Below are positions 63,234 to 64,000 of a stretch of 64,000 bases of DNA, piece after piece. The stretch is from contig CAUDUM010000001.1 in the NCBI GenBank assembly GCA_958452575.1, positions 1 to 64,000 of the forward strand. The letters run 5' to 3'. Under the pieces are notes generated by a model. The model had not been told where the DNA came from, did not search any database, and saw only the letters and a program-made list of their open reading frames with translations. Each line of letters begins with the position of its first letter. Position 1 is the stretch's first letter. Both the position numbers and the translations under genes were made by a program. The DNA is from an uncultured Eggerthellaceae bacterium (lineage in GTDB: Bacteria > Actinomycetota > Coriobacteriia > Coriobacteriales > Eggerthellaceae).

Positions 63234-64000
63234 ATGACCGCCGCTGCAACCGCCCAGACGTCCGTCCTGGGGCGCCGCCGGGGGACGGCAGCCGGGGGCG
63301 GCGGGTTCAACGTGATCCGCATCGCCTTGGCCGCCTTTTTCCTTTTTGCCGTCATCATCCCCTTTGTGGGGCTGCTGGCCAACCTTGCCAGCCCCGATGC
63401 CCGCGAGGTGTTCGCCAGCGAGCAGTTTGCCTCCGCATGCCTGAACTCCGTGTCGGTGGCGCTTGTGTCCACCTGCATATCCTTGGCGGCCGCGCTTGCG
63501 GTGTCGTGGGTGCTGTGCCGCACGCGCATCAAGGGCAAAGGCGCCTTCGCCGTCATCATGACGCTGCCCATGCTCATCCCGTCGCTGGCGCACGGCATGG
63601 GCCTGGTGTTCCTGTTGGGCACCAACGGCATCATCACCAACGCGCTGGGGCTGTCGTTCGATCTGTACGGGTTCTGGGGAATCGTGATGGGTTCGGTTCT
63701 GTACTCGTTCCCCTCCGCGTTTCTGCTGCTTTACGACGTTTTGCGCTACGAGGACGCCTCGCCCTACGAGGCGGCGGACATCCTGGGCGTGCCCAAGTTC
63801 AACCAGTTCGTCAGCATCACGCTGCCGTATCTGCGCAAGCCTTTGATCTCGGCGGTGTTCGCCACGTTCACGCTGGTCGTGACCGACTACGGCGTTGCCT
63901 TGATGGTGGGCGGCAAATGCACGACTCTTCCGGTGCTGATGTACCAGGAAGTCGTGGGCCTGCTCAACTTCGACACGGGCATCGCAATCGGATTCGTGCT
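63234..64000 (+). CDS. ABC importer permease, truncated by window end
   Basis: Open to the last base of the window (about 255 residues seen). After a Gly/Arg-rich start come hydrophobic helices and the permease EAA loop YEAADILGVPKFNQFV, followed by LPYLRKPL. It belongs to the binding-protein-dependent permease family of Fbp/Phn/Pot-type importers, many of which are double-length. The ATG is two bases after the ATPase stop. Confidence 0.85.
   Translation, partial: MTAAATAQTSVLGRRRGTAAGGGGFNVIRIALAAFFLFAVIIPFVGLLANLASPDAREVFASEQFASACLNSVSVALVSTCISLAAALAVSWVLCRTRIKGKGAFAVIMTLPMLIPSLAHGMGLVFLLGTNGIITNALGLSFDLYGFWGIVMGSVLYSFPSAFLLLYDVLRYEDASPYEAADILGVPKFNQFVSITLPYLRKPLISAVFATFTLVVTDYGVALMVGGKCTTLPVLMYQEVVGLLNFDTGIAIGFV

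Noticed and set aside
1..64000. CRISPR array, tRNA genes or prophage
   Set aside because: I saw no regularly spaced short repeats, no tRNA-like cloverleaf with the TTCGA arm in a gene-free gap, and no phage structural or integrase genes.

Overview
The window comes from a GC-rich Gram-positive bacterium, most likely an actinobacterium of the class Coriobacteriia. The evidence is strong G/C third-position bias, CWB2-type (cell wall-binding repeat 2) secreted hydrolases, a wall teichoic acid style pathway (TagO, TagGH, TarIJ, several CDP-glycerol-type transferases), three LytR-CpsA-Psr (LCP) proteins and three large DUF6541-like membrane proteins. The genus cannot be fixed from this stretch. It starts in the 3' end of a 5S rRNA gene. 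Almost everything up to 61.2 kb is one very large cell-surface polymer locus.

Layout. 0-0.6 kb: end of an rRNA operon, its terminator and a structured non-coding stretch. 0.6-8.6 kb: tagO, LCP ligase, tagG, tagH, tarI, tarJ and two polyol-phosphate transferases, a near-complete wall teichoic acid operon. 8.98-16.7 kb: an AT-richer cassette with a GT2/polyol-phosphate transferase fusion, a second TarI-like cytidylyltransferase, an acyltransferase, an SDR, an ATP-grasp/HAD fusion and a second GT2. 16.7-20.0 kb: a divergent sugar aminotransferase and rfbA/rfbB. 20.0-22.7 kb: a small island with a 56-aa basic protein, a three-TM protein and an MqsR/Panacea toxin-antitoxin pair with its own promoter and operator. 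22.7-32.9 kb: DUF6541-like protein, two LCP proteins and five GT2 glycosyltransferases. 32.9-36.9 kb: two CWB2 hydrolases (glucosaminidase and amidase) sharing a base-for-base identical 868-bp segment. 36.9-41.2 kb: a GT4 enzyme and a second ABC exporter whose ATPase carries a C-terminal domain that looks like a triplicated CWB2 fold. 41.4-56.9 kb: a GT2-DUF4422-GT8 fusion, two more DUF6541-like proteins, further glycosyltransferases, a polyprenyl-phosphate GT with a DUF2304 partner, a flippase and two LicD proteins. 57.0-61.2 kb: a single 1387-residue protein joining a YidC/Oxa1-like domain, a TagF-like transferase and an LtaS/sulfatase-like domain. 61.4-64 kb: an unrelated ABC importer operon running off the end.

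How the genes fit. TagO would start polymer on undecaprenyl phosphate, TarI/TarJ make CDP-ribitol, the CDP-polyol transferases polymerise it, TagGH or the second ABC system exports it, and LCP proteins attach it to peptidoglycan. The GT2/GT4/GT8, LicD, acyltransferase and amino-sugar genes would build and decorate repeat units. The most notable idea is that a CWB2-like domain on a cytosolic export ATPase lies next to genes for CWB2-anchored wall proteins. This suggests the same polymer is recognised inside the cell during export and outside during protein anchoring. The second notable item is the YidC-TagF-sulfatase triple fusion. All functions are inferred from sequence only.
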